NCBI GenBank assembly: GCA_012295275.1
Contig: CM022667.1
Location: forward strand, 14,959,668-15,004,667
Source of the DNA: Chrysomallon squamiferum
Taxonomy: Eukaryota > Mollusca > Gastropoda > Neomphalida > Peltospiridae
Length of the DNA: 45,000 nt
Direction: 5' to 3'
In this document: positions 29,321 through 40,568 of the stretch, piece after piece
Layout of the letters: each line of letters opens with the position of its first letter
Position numbering within the stretch: position 1 is the first letter of the stretch
Translations under genes and position numbers: made by a program
The notes under the pieces: generated by a model
Database searches by the model: none
Told to the model about the DNA's origin: nothing
Seen by the model: the letters and a program-made list of their open reading frames with translations, nothing else

Positions 29321-32280
29321 GAAAGAGAATTACAGGCCTCATACACATCACTTCCTTTTTCAATCAGTGCTGTGACAATTTCTAAATTTCCTTGTTCAGC
29401 TGCTAGGTGTAAAACAGAATTGTTATCATTGTCTGTTAAATTAGGATCAGCTCCTTGTTCCAGTAAATAAAAAACTAGTTGACATTTTTCATCATTCAGA
29501 GATGCACCAGGTTCATCTCCATCATAATTAAGAGCTGTAAAAAGAGGAGTTTCACCTCGATTGTTGATACTATTTACATCAAAACCTTTTTTAATCAGAG
29601 CAGTCGCAATTTCTAGATTTCCATATTTAGCTGCTACGTGTAAAACAGAATTGTTATCATTATCTCTTAAATTACGATCAGTTCCATGTGTTAGCAAATA
29701 ATGAAATACACTGTTTTGTTCAGACAAAACAGCAGTAAAAAGAGGAGCTCTACCATAACTGTTTTTAATATTTACATCAATACCTTTTTCAATGAGTGCT
29801 TTAACAATTTCTAGATTTCCATATTTAGCTGCTAGGTGTAAAACAGAATTGTTATCATTATCTGTTAAATTAGTATCAGCTCCATGTTCCAGTAAATATA
29901 AAAATACTTCGATATTAAGACGGTACATATTTGGATGTTCGTAATTATTGTATTTGTAGTAATCCAGAGCTATAAAAAGAGAAGTTTCACCTTTTTTGTT
30001 TTTACTGTTCACATCAACTTCCTTTTTAGTCAGTGCTTTCACAATTTCTAGATTTCCTTGTCTAGCTGCTAAGTGTAAAACAGAATTGTTATCATTGTCT
30101 GTTAAATTAGGATCAGCTCCCTTTTTTAGTAAGTAAGAAGCTATTTCTGGTCTGTTATTTTTTAACGCCAGAAAAAGAGGAGTTTCTCCTTCAATGTTAA
30201 TTACATTTATTTCAACATCCTTTTTTGTTAGTTTTTTCACTACATCTATGTCAATTTGAGATGCTATGTGCAAGGCTGAATTATTTTGTTTATCCACTAT
30301 TTTATTATCAGCACCGTTTACGAGTAACAACAAAGCTACTTCCTTTCTGTGTGTCACTGCTTTTACAGCTTTATGAAGTGGAGTTTCTCCCTCACTGTTT
30401 ACTGCATTAACATTAGCATTTTTCTTTAACAGTGACTTTAACACATCTAAGTCACCCCGCAGAACTGAAATGTGGAGAGTTGAATCTGAAGGCAACAATT
30501 TAAAACTACATTTATCTTCATCGATCTGTTTCAAACTTGTTTTGTCATCAGAAAACTCTTTTGATCTAATTTCGTGCTCATGCAACAGTTTTGATCTTAT
30601 TTCCTCTTTAAAGAATTCAGTCAAATTCAGGTTAACGGGTACATTCGCATTAGGATCAGCTCCTTTGTCAAGAAGACACTGAACAGCACCTACTGTGTTA
30701 AACATTACTGCTACTTTCAGTACTTGACTTTTCTTCCAGTTGTTCTCATCTTTATCATTACGTCTCTGCTCAATGAGAAAATTCACTGTATCAGTGGATC
30801 CCCATACTGCTGCAGCTAAAAGTACCTTATCTCTGTTCTCATCATTTAAACTATCAGGTTTCAGTTTTACTATTTCCTTTGTAACATCTAAATTACTGTG
30901 TCCAACAGCAATGATAAGAATGTCTTTAATTTTGTTTATTACATCAATGGTAACAAGTTTCTTAAAAAGGTGGCTTAATTCAAAAGTCTTATATTGTTCA
31001 AGTGTTACTTGTCGATGGAACCTAACCAATAACATTTTCACAGCTTTTTCCTTGATTTCACTGTTTTGTTTCTCCTTGTTTATCATAGCAGCCAACAAAC
31101 ATGCAATATTCATGTTTCCTGAACAAACTGAAATATGTAACAAGCGGGAACACAGAGTCAATTTTTCCTCTTTTGTATACTTTAATAGTTCTCTGAGTAC
31201 GGTAGCACTGTCTGTTTTTGAACACGCAGCTGTACAGAAAGTATCAAATGTTGGTGTAACACCTTCTTTTAGCAACAACCTCACAATATCTACATCACCA
31301 AACAAACAAGAGATATCCAAAACTTCTTTTTGCACAGATACTAATTTCATTTCACACAGCTTTGATGTGAAAAATCTTGACAATGTTCTTTGTCCATTTA
31401 CAATACATTCACTTGGAACAGATGATGAAAATATAATGTTTTTTTCAACTTTCACAGCCCACGTATAACTAGAATTAAACTTTGAATCATTGCCAAGAAG
31501 ACGTGAGATATTTCTAAATATTTCATCAGCTGTATCTTCATGTACACATGATATATATGGATATTTTCTTTCGTCGGACATCAAGGAATCAACGTCGTCA
31601 TGAAAAGCATACACTCTCTGATTCAGTATTTCAGACAATCTACCATAAAAGTCTTTTTTCTTTATGAGGTATAGTACAAAGTATTCATCTTTCAGTGATG
31701 GATGTGACGTAATCTCTCCAGCATTGTTTGATGCCAGCAAATCAGTAAATCTGCGAGCAAGAATATCAAAGTAGTCAGGTTTCACAGTCATTGTAAGGTG
31801 ACTCTCGTTACACACTCCAGGCGTCACAACATATTCTAGCAACGTGGAGACAGGACACATTTCTAACAATTCTACTGCTTTCCTTGGAAACTTTGATGAA
31901 AACATCAGAAACAAAGCGTCAAACACTGACTGATGAATAAATGTGTATTCATTGTCACAACGCTTCAAAAAGGTACCACACATCAAATCAGCTGCTTTCT
32001 GTATACCTTTAAGAGTGGTGACTTTTACATTTTGACAGAACTGCTCTAGCTGCCTTACTAATTGCATTACGTCACTCTCAGTGTCATCTTCAAATGGGTC
32101 CAGTGAATCAATGCTGAGACTGCCTTGTTTGAACATGATCAACAATAAAACCAGGTAATTAATCTGTAAAGTTTTGTCACTTTTCAACTTTTCCAGCTCT
32201 TTTCTGAAATATTCTACAGGTTTCCTAAAAAAGCTCAGCTCTTCTTTTTTGTGCATCACTTGAATTAACATAAAATACAC
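29305..32280 (-). CDS. Gene B giant exon, main frame piece
   Basis: A 991-codon open frame covering the post-NTPase helices (LSFFRKPVEYFRKELEKL), FIHQSVFDALF, the long linker, degenerate ankyrin-like helices (CLFGDVDIVRLLLKEGV) and the classical ankyrin array from LPSDSTLHISVLRGDLDVL onward. It keeps an early ankyrin (VALLLLVNGADNKIVDKQ) that gene A has lost. The first 20 or so codons are out of frame with the true protein because of the nearby insertions; homology to gene A resumes at FFRKP. It ends with EACNSLSLNTD in a broken module. Confidence 0.85.
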   Translation of the reverse strand: MYFMLIQVMHKKEELSFFRKPVEYFRKELEKLKSDKTLQINYLVLLLIMFKQGSLSIDSLDPFEDDTESDVMQLVRQLEQFCQNVKVTTLKGIQKAADLMCGTFLKRCDNEYTFIHQSVFDALFLMFSSKFPRKAVELLEMCPVSTLLEYVVTPGVCNESHLTMTVKPDYFDILARRFTDLLASNNAGEITSHPSLKDEYFVLYLIKKKDFYGRLSEILNQRVYAFHDDVDSLMSDERKYPYISCVHEDTADEIFRNISRLLGNDSKFNSSYTWAVKVEKNIIFSSSVPSECIVNGQRTLSRFFTSKLCEMKLVSVQKEVLDISCLFGDVDIVRLLLKEGVTPTFDTFCTAACSKTDSATVLRELLKYTKEEKLTLCSRLLHISVCSGNMNIACLLAAMINKEKQNSEIKEKAVKMLLVRFHRQVTLEQYKTFELSHLFKKLVTIDVINKIKDILIIAVGHSNLDVTKEIVKLKPDSLNDENRDKVLLAAAVWGSTDTVNFLIEQRRNDKDENNWKKSQVLKVAVMFNTVGAVQCLLDKGADPNANVPVNLNLTEFFKEEIRSKLLHEHEIRSKEFSDDKTSLKQIDEDKCSFKLLPSDSTLHISVLRGDLDVLKSLLKKNANVNAVNSEGETPLHKAVKAVTHRKEVALLLLVNGADNKIVDKQNNSALHIASQIDIDVVKKLTKKDVEINVINIEGETPLFLALKNNRPEIASYLLKKGADPNLTDNDNNSVLHLAARQGNLEIVKALTKKEVDVNSKNKKGETSLFIALDYYKYNNYEHPNMYRLNIEVFLYLLEHGADTNLTDNDNNSVLHLAAKYGNLEIVKALIEKGIDVNIKNSYGRAPLFTAVLSEQNSVFHYLLTHGTDRNLRDNDNNSVLHVAAKYGNLEIATALIKKGFDVNSINNRGETPLFTALNYDGDEPGASLNDEKCQLVFYLLEQGADPNLTDNDNNSVLHLAAEQGNLEIVTALIEKGSDVYEACNSLSLNTD

Positions 32281-32330
32281 ACGCTTGAGGAAATCCTAAT
32301 TCCTTACATGAAGTTTTAATGACAACCATT

Positions 32331-32881
32331 TTATCTATTTTCTTCCATTTTAACATCCTTTTGTTTGAGATATTTGTTTAGAATTTTTTCCTTTTCATCA
32401 TAATTCAGACAACAGTCATCACTCTGTAGATCAAGAATATGATTCTCATTAAACAGACCAAATTCTTTTAAATAAATTTCACTTTCTGAAAATATTTGTT
32501 TTCTTAAAGTAATAATACATTTCAAAGAATGATTCTGAACAAGGTTCCACATCTTTGGAAATTTCTGTTTCCATGATTCTATAAAGTCTAAAACAAGATT
32601 AGTCTTACCAAATATATCATCAATGAGAACAACACTTTTCTTATTTGGAGACAGAGAAATGTCATTGAATTCATAGTGATGAGTCAGCAAGTAAGATTCT
32701 CTTTTTTCTTCATTTTCTATCTTTCTCATCATGCTCAGAGCTAGAGTTGTCTTTCCTGAACCTGGACTTCCAATTACAATCACAACATCATTCGTCTTCA
32801 GAAGTGTAACACCTTTTTCCTCTGCTCTTGTTACAACATAGACATTTCTCTCATCTGATTTTAACACTGACTTGGTAGACT
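32331..32881 (-). CDS. Gene B giant exon, NTPase frame piece
   Basis: Enters at the acceptor CATGCAG|AG and encodes ESTKSVLKSDERNVYVVTRA, then VVIVIGSPGSGKTTLALSMM and KKSVVLIDDIFGKTNLV, ending KDVKMEENR at a premature stop. The whole nucleotide-binding core is present and close to gene A, but the frame is lost before the winged-helix-like part. It may give a truncated NTPase if transcribed. Confidence 0.85.
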
Positions 32882-33180
32882 CTGCATGATAACATTTAAA
32901 AATAACCCATCTGTTATTAATTGTTTTGAACATATTTTACTGTTTAAATATAAATTATGTAATCTTTAAAATCATCAGAAGTGAAGGTTTTAAAAAAATG
33001 CAATAGTTTGTTGTTATAATTTTAGTTCATCAGTATTTAAGGATGATAATAAGATGTCTCAAATTTTAGATGGTGTAAATTAAAGAGGTGTTTTATCTTG
33101 TTATTGATGAACATCTCTGAAAACCATACAATAATAATAATAATAATAATATATATATATATACACAATAATAATAGTAC
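32882..33180 (-). other. Intron 3 of gene B
   Basis: 299 bp with AAT and AT microsatellites at about 33129-33162; homologous to 10254-10534. Confidence 0.45.
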
Positions 33181-33213
33181 CTTTGATATTGGATGCTCGT
33201 CCATCAGTCTTTG
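33181..33213 (-). CDS. Gene B 33-nt microexon
   Basis: Identical in all 33 positions to 10535-10567, flanked by TTATTTCAG and GTACTATT. In phase 1 it reads KTDGRASNIK between split codons. Flanking microsatellites differ from gene A, which makes the exact exon conservation notable. Confidence 0.6.
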
Positions 33214-33440
33214 CTGAAATAATATAAAAATAAAACAATTAAGTTTATATTATTGATGTTCAGTAAAACAGAATCATTAAAGTGATCTTTACAACTACTC
33301 TATACTTTATTCACGAAAGAGTAAACATATAGTATTATTATTATATTTTTGTTATTGATTTCATATAATTACTCTTACTATTAGCAAAACTACTGCTATT
33401 GTTTTTTAACACTAATGATATTCATTTATTGTTATTGTTG

Positions 33441-33499
<59 letters not shown>

Positions 33500-33899
33500 G
33501 TTGTTGTTGTTGTTGTTACATGTACCAGACATTATATTTCAATATTTACAGGTGATATTACTGACAGGCATATAATCTTGTTTAATTCATGTTGAGTCAT
33601 ATTAACAGTTTAAACAAAAAAATCTGGATCAGTTTAACATACACACAGGATGTCTCTGTCTGAATATATTTGTGTTTGTGTGTCCATTGCATGTCTGCAT
33701 GAATAAGTGTGCATGTACATGTTTTGTGTATGTGCTAAGTTTATATACATGTACTTTTGTATGTGCTGTTTCTATATTTATATGTGCATGTTTCTTCAGG
33801 TCACGGTGTCTGACAGAAAAGTACTAATGACTACTGTCACGTGTATTTTGTTATATATTAAACATGCAGAGAGAAGAAAACTTTCAGTTTTTAACTTAC
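33214..33899 (-). other. Intron 2 of gene B
   Basis: 686 bp, with an ATT array at about 33439-33500 followed by GTT units; homologous to 10568-11226. Small open frames match those of the gene A intron and are not genes. Confidence 0.45.
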
Positions 33900-34015
33900 T
33901 AATTTTAACAACTTGATTTCCAAACACAACATTCTTGCTATTAGACACAGTTCTTCATTGTGAACTGTGTCGATATTTAGATTATATTTTTCCACTGGTT
34001 GTGTTCTTCCAGTAT
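33900..34015 (-). CDS. Gene B exon 2 with one-base loss
   Basis: Same donor (ATTA|GTAAGT) and acceptor (GACAAAG|AT) as gene A but 116 nt. The missing base lies near 33950-33965, in the segment just N-terminal to the motif. In the ancestral frame the motif region reads VSNSKNVVFGNQVVKI, close to gene A, whereas the upstream part is more changed. As it stands the motif is out of frame. Confidence 0.45.
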
Positions 34016-34400
34016 CTTTGTCAACAGAGTAAAAGAAATTATATAAATTCACAGTTTATAAATATAATTTCTAAAATCATGTATCTACACGTACAGGTAT
34101 GACAGTGTACAGTATTAGTACAATCTGTCTTAACCTTATTACTGAATATAACAACAAAATTATACATTTTAAACAAATGTGTTTAATATTGTTAAATAAT
34201 TATGTATAAAATAATAATTAATTAAGTAAATAATTTTAAGTGTGTATTTTCTTATGAAAACCAGACAAAAATATTTGAATTGTTAATTTATTATGACTAT
34301 AAAACAAGAAGGTGACATCTGTAAAACCTTAACAAACAAAAAAAAGAGTAAACATGAATTGAAATACTACATTATTAAAGATTAAATATTTTGTTCATAC
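34016..34400 (-). other. Intron 1 of gene B
   Basis: 385 bp, homologous to and the same length as gene A intron 1. Confidence 0.4.
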
Positions 34401-34474
34401 TCTGTGGTAAAGAGACATCTGTGGTGTTAGATGAACTTTCTGAAATCTCTGATATGTCATCCATATTGGCTGAG
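34401..34474 (-). CDS. Gene B exon 1 (start exon)
   Basis: TTTTTTTACAG acceptor, CTCAGCCAATATGG, then MDDISEISESSSNTTDVSLPQ (written as two parts: MDDISEISESSSNTT and DVSLPQ), donor AGA-type GTATGA at 34400. It is six coding bases longer than gene A exon 1 and in the same phase. Confidence 0.5.
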
Positions 34475-35535
34475 CTGTAAAAAAATAATAGAATGATTTT
34501 TAAAATAGAAAAAAGAAAATGAGATAAGATGAAGCAAAATTCAGAACCTTAAAGAAAAAAAAAGAATCAACTGCCAATATTTCATAGTTTACTCTTTGGT
34601 ATTAACAACAAGTGATGTTTCATTTACTCCTACCCACAGACTGTTCATACAATTTGATACATCAAGTGTCCTTATTTTATAAACAGTGATGTCAGATTGT
34701 TACACAAAAATACTCATGAAGACATCAATAACACAACACCATTAGTGTGAAAACTTAATTCTGTTGTAATTAATTACTTTTGCATCACATCAGAATCAGT
34801 TCATTTATAACATTTTATAATAATTAACTGTGATAATTACCAAAAAGCGTTTATAGGATTTTTTCTCAACTGCAGACTTTAAGTTATGTCAGTGAAATAG
34901 TTATCACAATAGTCTTACATACACATAGCTTAATTTTATTGTAAATGTAATCATTACTAGAACATTTATACTGAGTTATATCTTAGTCTTATAATAAATA
35001 TAATAATTATCACAATAGTATAATAAGTTATATATTAGTTTTGAAATAAATATAATAATTGTCAGAATAATCAAATAAAACAAATTATTTTATTAGTTTT
35101 TTCATTTGCATTAATATATATATATATATATATATTAAAAATATATCCGAATAGTTTTAATTATAGTTTTATTATAGTAAATGATGTGATATATAAACGA
35201 TAGAAATGGAAATGTCACAAATATACACCTGGAGAAAATTTATCACTGAGACTATATCTGATAAGTAGTTACAACTTTGTGATCATCAACAACAGATAAT
35301 GTTTCATGTTCCTGAACAACAGTTACAACTGATTTCAATGTGACAGGCCAGTGTATCATGTCTCCATGTTTTTTCCAGATAAGGATTTTTAACTCTACCA
35401 CTGTTCAGTCATTCAGCATCAAGTTGGCAGAATGGTGGACATGAGAAACACAAAGATTGCAGAAAATATGAATGCATTCAACAGATATCCCTAAAGAAAT
35501 TGAAGTTAGAAATATTCAGTTACTGAAAACATACC
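34475..35535 (-). other. Upstream intron or flank of gene B
   Basis: Homologous to gene A 11797-12829, with the 1.2-kb block of gene A absent at about 35492 (CAGATATCCCT runs directly into AAAGAAATTGAAGTTAG). It includes an AT microsatellite at about 35116-35137. Confidence 0.45.
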
Positions 35536-35665
35536 AACATATTTTATTTTTTAAATGAATGACAGTGATTTTGCTATCTTCGAAAAATAACAAAACAAAA
35601 AAAACATCATCAGAGTTTTCAGTTAGAAACTCTTCAGTATGTCCAGCTTCTTCAAGTGTGAAATG
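35536..35665 (-). other. Candidate additional exon upstream of gene B
   Basis: Counterpart of 14055-14190. The frame stays open (HTEEFLTENSDDV, EDSKITVIHLKNKIC) to the same TGTTG|GTATGT. The differences from gene A are mostly amino-acid changing, which argues against strong protein constraint. Confidence 0.2.
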
Positions 35666-36104
35666 TAAATAAATAAATAAATAAATAATAACAAAGAAAA
35701 CATTAGGTAACAGAGATAAAATAAAATTGTTTTATTAAATATTAACTGTTTCTGTCTCAGAGACAACTACGAAGTTTGCTTATTGAAGTCAGTATAAGAT
35801 ATTTTATATAAAGGCTGAAAACTGCTAAAGAAATAATTATGATTAACAAACTACTAGAATTATAAGTTATTTTTTCAATAAAACCTGGACCTGGTTTGAT
35901 ACTAGCTTTGACAACTGTTTCAGTCTTGTAGAATCACATTCATTACACTTGAATTTGTTTCAGTCTTGTACAGTACATTGTACACTTATAATATTATTTT
36001 TAATACTTTTACTGACAATCACATTCATTACACTTGAATTTGAAACGTGAATGTCTGTTTATGTTTAAATGAAAGTAGTTAAAAGAAACAGAACATTTAC
36101 TTAC

Positions 36105-36181
36105 TTAGAATCCAGTTTAACCCATTTTTAGGTTTGAATATTAACCCAGCTGTCTGTCACTGACCATACAACTGTTCAGTC
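36105..36181 (-). other. Putative noncoding 5' exon, copy 2 (gene B)
   Basis: 77 bp, acceptor CACTTGACAG and donor GTAAGTAA, same length and order as the gene A copy. Contains stops in all frames. Confidence 0.4.
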
Positions 36182-36652
36182 CTGTCAAGTGAACAATACA
36201 AAACATAGATGTTTACAAATTTTATTTATTATTAATGTATGTTTTCATTTAGAAAATGAAATAAAATATAATATAATACAATACAATAAAAACTTTCCTG
36301 TTCTAAAAAAAAAATTGGAAATCATCACTCTCAAAAACTGAAACTGTTATAAATAGAAAAGACAGGCTGAAATCTTGGAAGTCTTTTCGTATAAAAATTG
36401 TTGTTACGTTTAATTTTCTGATGAAATAATTTTACCTTTCCCTACATAGAATTTCAGTTAAAAAATTAGGAAATTTGTCAAAAATCGATGATACACATTT
36501 TTTTTTCTGTTAAAAAATCTAAATATCTAGATTCCAATAAAAAAATTAAAATAAAAGAAATTACAAAGACACAGAAAGCAAATTACAGGTATGTAAAATT
36601 AAAATTATTATTATTATTATTATTATTGTTGTTATTGTTATTGTTATTGTTA

Positions 36653-36696
<44 letters not shown>

Positions 36697-36770
36697 TCAT
36701 TTGTGGTTATTTTGATTTATACCTCAGATATCTAAAAGCAGCAGTCACTTATTTCCCTTGTGTGTGCGTG
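36182..36770. other. Duplicated 5' module spacer with ATT microsatellite
   Basis: Homologous to 14668-15180 and 39005-39600. It contains an ATT/GTT array at about 36605-36697 whose leucine-coding frame is an artefact. No gene is seen. Confidence 0.5.
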
Positions 36771-37290
36771 CGTGTATGTTAATTTATACAAGTATCTATT
36801 TATAGTGACAATTTATTACATCATGGTGACTATGTGACTGATTAAATATAGTCGTGGTACAACTGAAATGACTGGTGTAATTATCTTATTTGTATCGCAC
36901 ATGCACAGAACTTGCATTACTTTATCGTCTTAACTGGATACATATAACAAAACCCAATTCATGCACTTATAGAATGCAGAGAGAGGTAACTAGGACTTAC
37001 AGTAAAACAAATTGTAAGGGAAATAATTCAAAAAGAATAATTAAAATAGGTAAATTTTCGTTAACTTCTTAACTGTCTGTAATAAAAGTTAAGTTCCGCT
37101 AAAGTTCTATAAACAATACTGATAACTGTTTTATAATAAAGAGTAGCGTTCATTCTTTGTAACTCATCACATAAACATCAGCTGAAGGAAAATACTATTT
37201 GAAAAATAAATGTGTCTTCAGCTTGTATTCTATGTCTGATAAATTTAACAGATAAACATTGTGGAACAACATCTCACACTCAATCGTAGC
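36770..37290. repeat. Block alpha, copy 3
   Basis: Same phrase order as 15180-15700 (TATAGTCGTGGTACAACTGA, CTTGCATTACTTTATCGTC, CATAAACATCAGCTGAAGGA). It lies between the second noncoding exon and block beta of gene B. Confidence 0.7.
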
Positions 37291-38400
37291 CTCCAACAGA
37301 AAAGATTGCTATATATTATTTTTATTTTTTAGTAATGAGTTTAATTATCTAGCGAACGAATAAAACAATTTTTAATCCATCAGTAACTAGTAAAGAAAGA
37401 AAGAAATTACATTAATAAGTAAATAAGTAAATAAATAATTAAACAAAAAATGACTGACCTTACTTCTTGTATATGTAAAGTGACTTCACCCGTTACATAA
37501 AACTTATTCCCATTTAGATGTATTATTTGATTTATTTATTATTTTAAATTGTTTTGTTTTTATATTTCGTTAATTAATTAATTAATAATAATAATAATAA
37601 TAACAACAACAACAACAATTTACAGATTCTCAACACAGAGACACTGTTTGCTTTTATCTATTTATTGTTGTTGTATATCTTTATTTCGCGTTTGAGTATA
37701 CAAGGGTTTAGTGTGAAAACTTCATAACATAAATGAAATATTACGACTTAACACTTAACTAGACTTGCTAGAAATAAAATGTCAAATTCATAAATTAAAA
37801 ATATATCCTTTACTGTTATTATTATTAGTAGTATTAGGATTATTATTCTTATCTTCGGAACACCAGACCAATAATACTATATCATTTATGAAATATCTGA
37901 ATGTGACAATGATGCATACACTCACAATAAACTATTTAAAAAAGAAAAATAATACGAAGAAAAATAGAAGATAAAAATAAATAAATAAATAAATAAGTAA
38001 ATAAATAAATAAACTGAAAAATCACATTCAGCGCACATGACAAAAACTTTCCATTAAAACATTTATTTTTAATAATGGCCAAAATTTATTATTCTATAAT
38101 AAAAACAATAATAAGCATTGGCAAAGAAATAAATGTCTCTTCTTTTCGAACTGTGTCTACCAAATGTGTCTACCTGAAAATGCTACATAACAGTTACCTT
38201 GAACAGTGAACTTGTTTCTTCAAAATCTAACGACTGATAAAACTGAGTATTCATGCTAAACCTTTCATTCTCATTTACCGAATCAGTTGATCGCAATAAT
38301 GTAATTTAATAAATAACTTCATTTCTAATGTCACAAATAATACTAATGACAAGATATTCCAAAATAAGAACAAAATCAACTAATGAATACAATTGTAATG
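37291..38400. repeat. Block beta, copy 4
   Basis: Contains AAT/ACA tracts at 37585-37618, CATAGAGAC-type phrase CTCAACACAGAGACACTGTT, CTTCGGAACACCAGACCAAT, CACATTCAGCGCACATGA and TAATGGCCAAAATTTA. The stretch 37570-37760 is especially close to 43010-43230. Confidence 0.7.
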
Positions 38401-38404
38401 AGGA

Positions 38405-38429
38405 ATAGCCTCCAACAGAAACCAGATCA

Positions 38430-38463
<34 letters not shown>

Positions 38464-38780
38464 GTGCGTGTGCCGACTTCTCGCCGATAGAAACAAAGTG
38501 AATACCAAATAGATATATTATTTTATTTATTTATATTTTAATCAAATGAAATAATATCATTATTTTTATACTGTGAAATAAATAAATAATCAATAGTCAC
38601 TACAAAAAAGGAAAACAAAGAAAAAGAAAGGAAACTATAAGTTTTTCTTACCTGCAGTGGAATCGAAGTAAATAAAGTTAATAGTCACTACAAAAAAAAC
38701 AATATAGTATAAGTTTCCCTTACTTGCAGTAGAAACGAAAGTAAACTCTGAACTTTTCAACTACTGAACTGAATCAAATG
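38405..38780 (-). promoter_or_regulatory. Block gamma, putative first-exon region (gene B)
   Basis: (GT)n at 38431-38471. Two successive donor-bearing segments lie on the minus strand: CCACTGCAG|GTAAGAAAAA near 38650 and CTACTGCAA|GTAAGGGAAA near 38720. These match the gene A region at 18300-18420. Confidence 0.35.
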
Positions 38781-38789
38781 GTACGTCGC

Positions 38790-38830
38790 ATTTCACTGCG
38801 CATGTGCCTGTTCTTTGGTAATAGAGGTAT
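38790..38830 (-). promoter_or_regulatory. NRF1-like CpG element, copy 2
   Basis: TTTCACTGCGCATGTGCCTG with core TGCGCATGTGCC at 38797-38808, about 70 bp upstream (gene direction) of the nearest putative first-exon donor region. Confidence 0.35.
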
Positions 38831-38907
38831 TTCACATGTTTATGTGTGTGTCTGCTTCTGTTTGTGTGTAAATGTTCGTAATTAAAAGAAACAGAACATT
38901 TACTTAC

Positions 38908-38992
38908 TTACAATTCAGTTTAACCCATCTTTAGACATTAGCTGTTGTACATGAACTCAGCTGTCTGTCACTGACCCTACAACTCTTCAGTC
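38908..38992 (-). other. Putative noncoding 5' exon, copy 3
   Basis: 85 bp with acceptor GTTGACAG and donor GTAAGTAA. It lies only about 0.1 kb beyond an NRF1-like element, with no coding exon before gene B, so it is either an alternative 5' exon of gene B or a relic of another gene copy. Confidence 0.35.
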
Positions 38993-39875
38993 CTGTCAAC
39001 AGAACAATACAACACATGAATGTTTTCAGATTTTATTTATTATTAATGTATGTGTCAGTTTTCATTTAGAAAGTAAAATAAAATAAAGAAAATATAATAC
39101 AATAAAAAACATTTTCATTTCAAAAAGAAGAACATTAAAAAAATAACCCCCAATGAAACCCCCAAAATCCACATTCTCAAACAATGAAAGACTTATAATT
39201 AGAAAAGACAGGCTGAAATCTTGGAAGTCTTTTCATGTCAAAATTGTTGTTACTTTTAATTTCACTGATGAAATCATTTTACCTTTCCTTACACAGAATT
39301 TCAGTTCAAAATGCATGAAGTTTGTCATAAACTGTTACTACACATTTTTTATTCTGCCAGAAAATATCCAGATAATGAGAAAATCCAAGTACCTAGATAT
39401 CAATCAAAACATAGTTACTAAAGAGCAAGAAAATCAAAATAACTATAGAGAAAGACAATGCACTTATGTATAATGGTTTAGTGCAGTATTATGTAATGTA
39501 TCTACATGTATATAGGATTACAGTTTGATTAATACACAGAAGGGTACATTACAAGTATGTGAAATTAAAATTATTATTATTATTATTCTTGTTATTATTA
39601 TTATTAATTTCATTTGTTAAAACCAGGTTATGAAATATTCAAAATAAACATGATCACAACTCAGTATACTTTTTTGTTATTCTGTAAAACTATTGGGTGG
39701 GCAAGCACTCAGGTATTTCAGGTAGTGACTGAACAATGTAGCTTTCCATACTGTTCACAATTATTTCTTTTTAATATATAACTGCTGATTTAAGTTTAAG
39801 AAGGCCATTTTGAAGACAGATTTCATTTTATAAATACCCAATTTAAAAACTACCTTGATCTGAGTTATAGCAACA

Positions 39876-39906
<31 letters not shown>

Positions 39907-40060
39907 TGTTTGTGATATTTAGGATTGCACATGAAAAGAAACAACTGGTTACTGGTTTAACATATCAGCTGCAGCTTGTATTCTATGTCTGATAAATTTA
40001 AAAGAGAAACAAAACATTGTAGGTAACATCTCACACTTAATTTTAGCTTCCAACAGAAAC
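38993..40060. repeat. Partial 5' module (spacer plus alpha tail)
   Basis: 39005-39600 matches 36182-36610 and 14668-14920; 39722-39800 matches 20720-20830; 39960-40050 matches the end of block alpha. The open frame at 39153-39473 lies in this noncoding duplicated DNA and has no recognisable domain. Confidence 0.5.
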
Positions 40061-40537
40061 CAGATTTATATATATGTGTATGCATGTGTGTGAGTTTAAT
40101 TATCAAGCAAACAAATAAAACAATGTTTTTTTAGTGAATCAGTAATTAATAAAGAAGGTGACAAAACAAAGGAAGAAAGAAAGAAAGAAAGAAAGAAAAC
40201 TAAGAAGAAAAGCAAAAAGAAAGAAAACAGGAGCATTATGACGCTAATGACAAGGACGAAAAATAAAATAAGAACAATAGTAACAACAACAATAATAAAT
40301 AAATAAATAAATAAACAAGAAACCTCTGCCCTTACTTCTTTGTAATCTTCCTTGCCGCATGATTCATAAATACCGTTACATAAAAGTGACTCCCGTATAG
40401 ATATATATTATTTTATTTATTTATTATTTTTATTTTTGTTTTTATATTTCTTTATTAATTAATGCTAATACATAAAACTGAACTAGACTTTTTACAAATA
40501 AAAATTCAAATTCATGAATGAAAAATATATCATTTAC

Positions 40538-40568
<31 letters not shown>

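Larger units (their letters stand above)
29004..34464 (-). pseudogene. Gene B: STAND NTPase with short ankyrin array, multiply disrupted
   Basis: Paralog of gene A with the same exon plan: exon 1 34401-34464 (from ATG), exon 2 33900-34015, microexon 33181-33213, giant exon 32881 leftward. The P-loop GSPGSGKT, the VVLIDDIFG strand and the FIHQSVFDALF helix are preserved. Breaks relative to gene A: a one-base loss in exon 2 (116 instead of 117 nt), a one-base gain at about 32336-32344 giving MEENR and a stop, another gain at about 32233-32236, and a stop at 29305 with a shifted continuation. The array has only about five or six modules against about 24 in gene A. Four separate lesions, two of them at the end of the NTPase, make a pseudogene the simplest reading. 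Assembly error is the alternative. Confidence 0.7.

Noticed and set aside
39153-39473. 106-codon plus-strand frame starting MKPPKSTFSNNERLI
   Set aside because: Falls in duplicated 5' module spacer; the homologous stretches at 14740-14920 and 36240-36560 are not open in the same frame.
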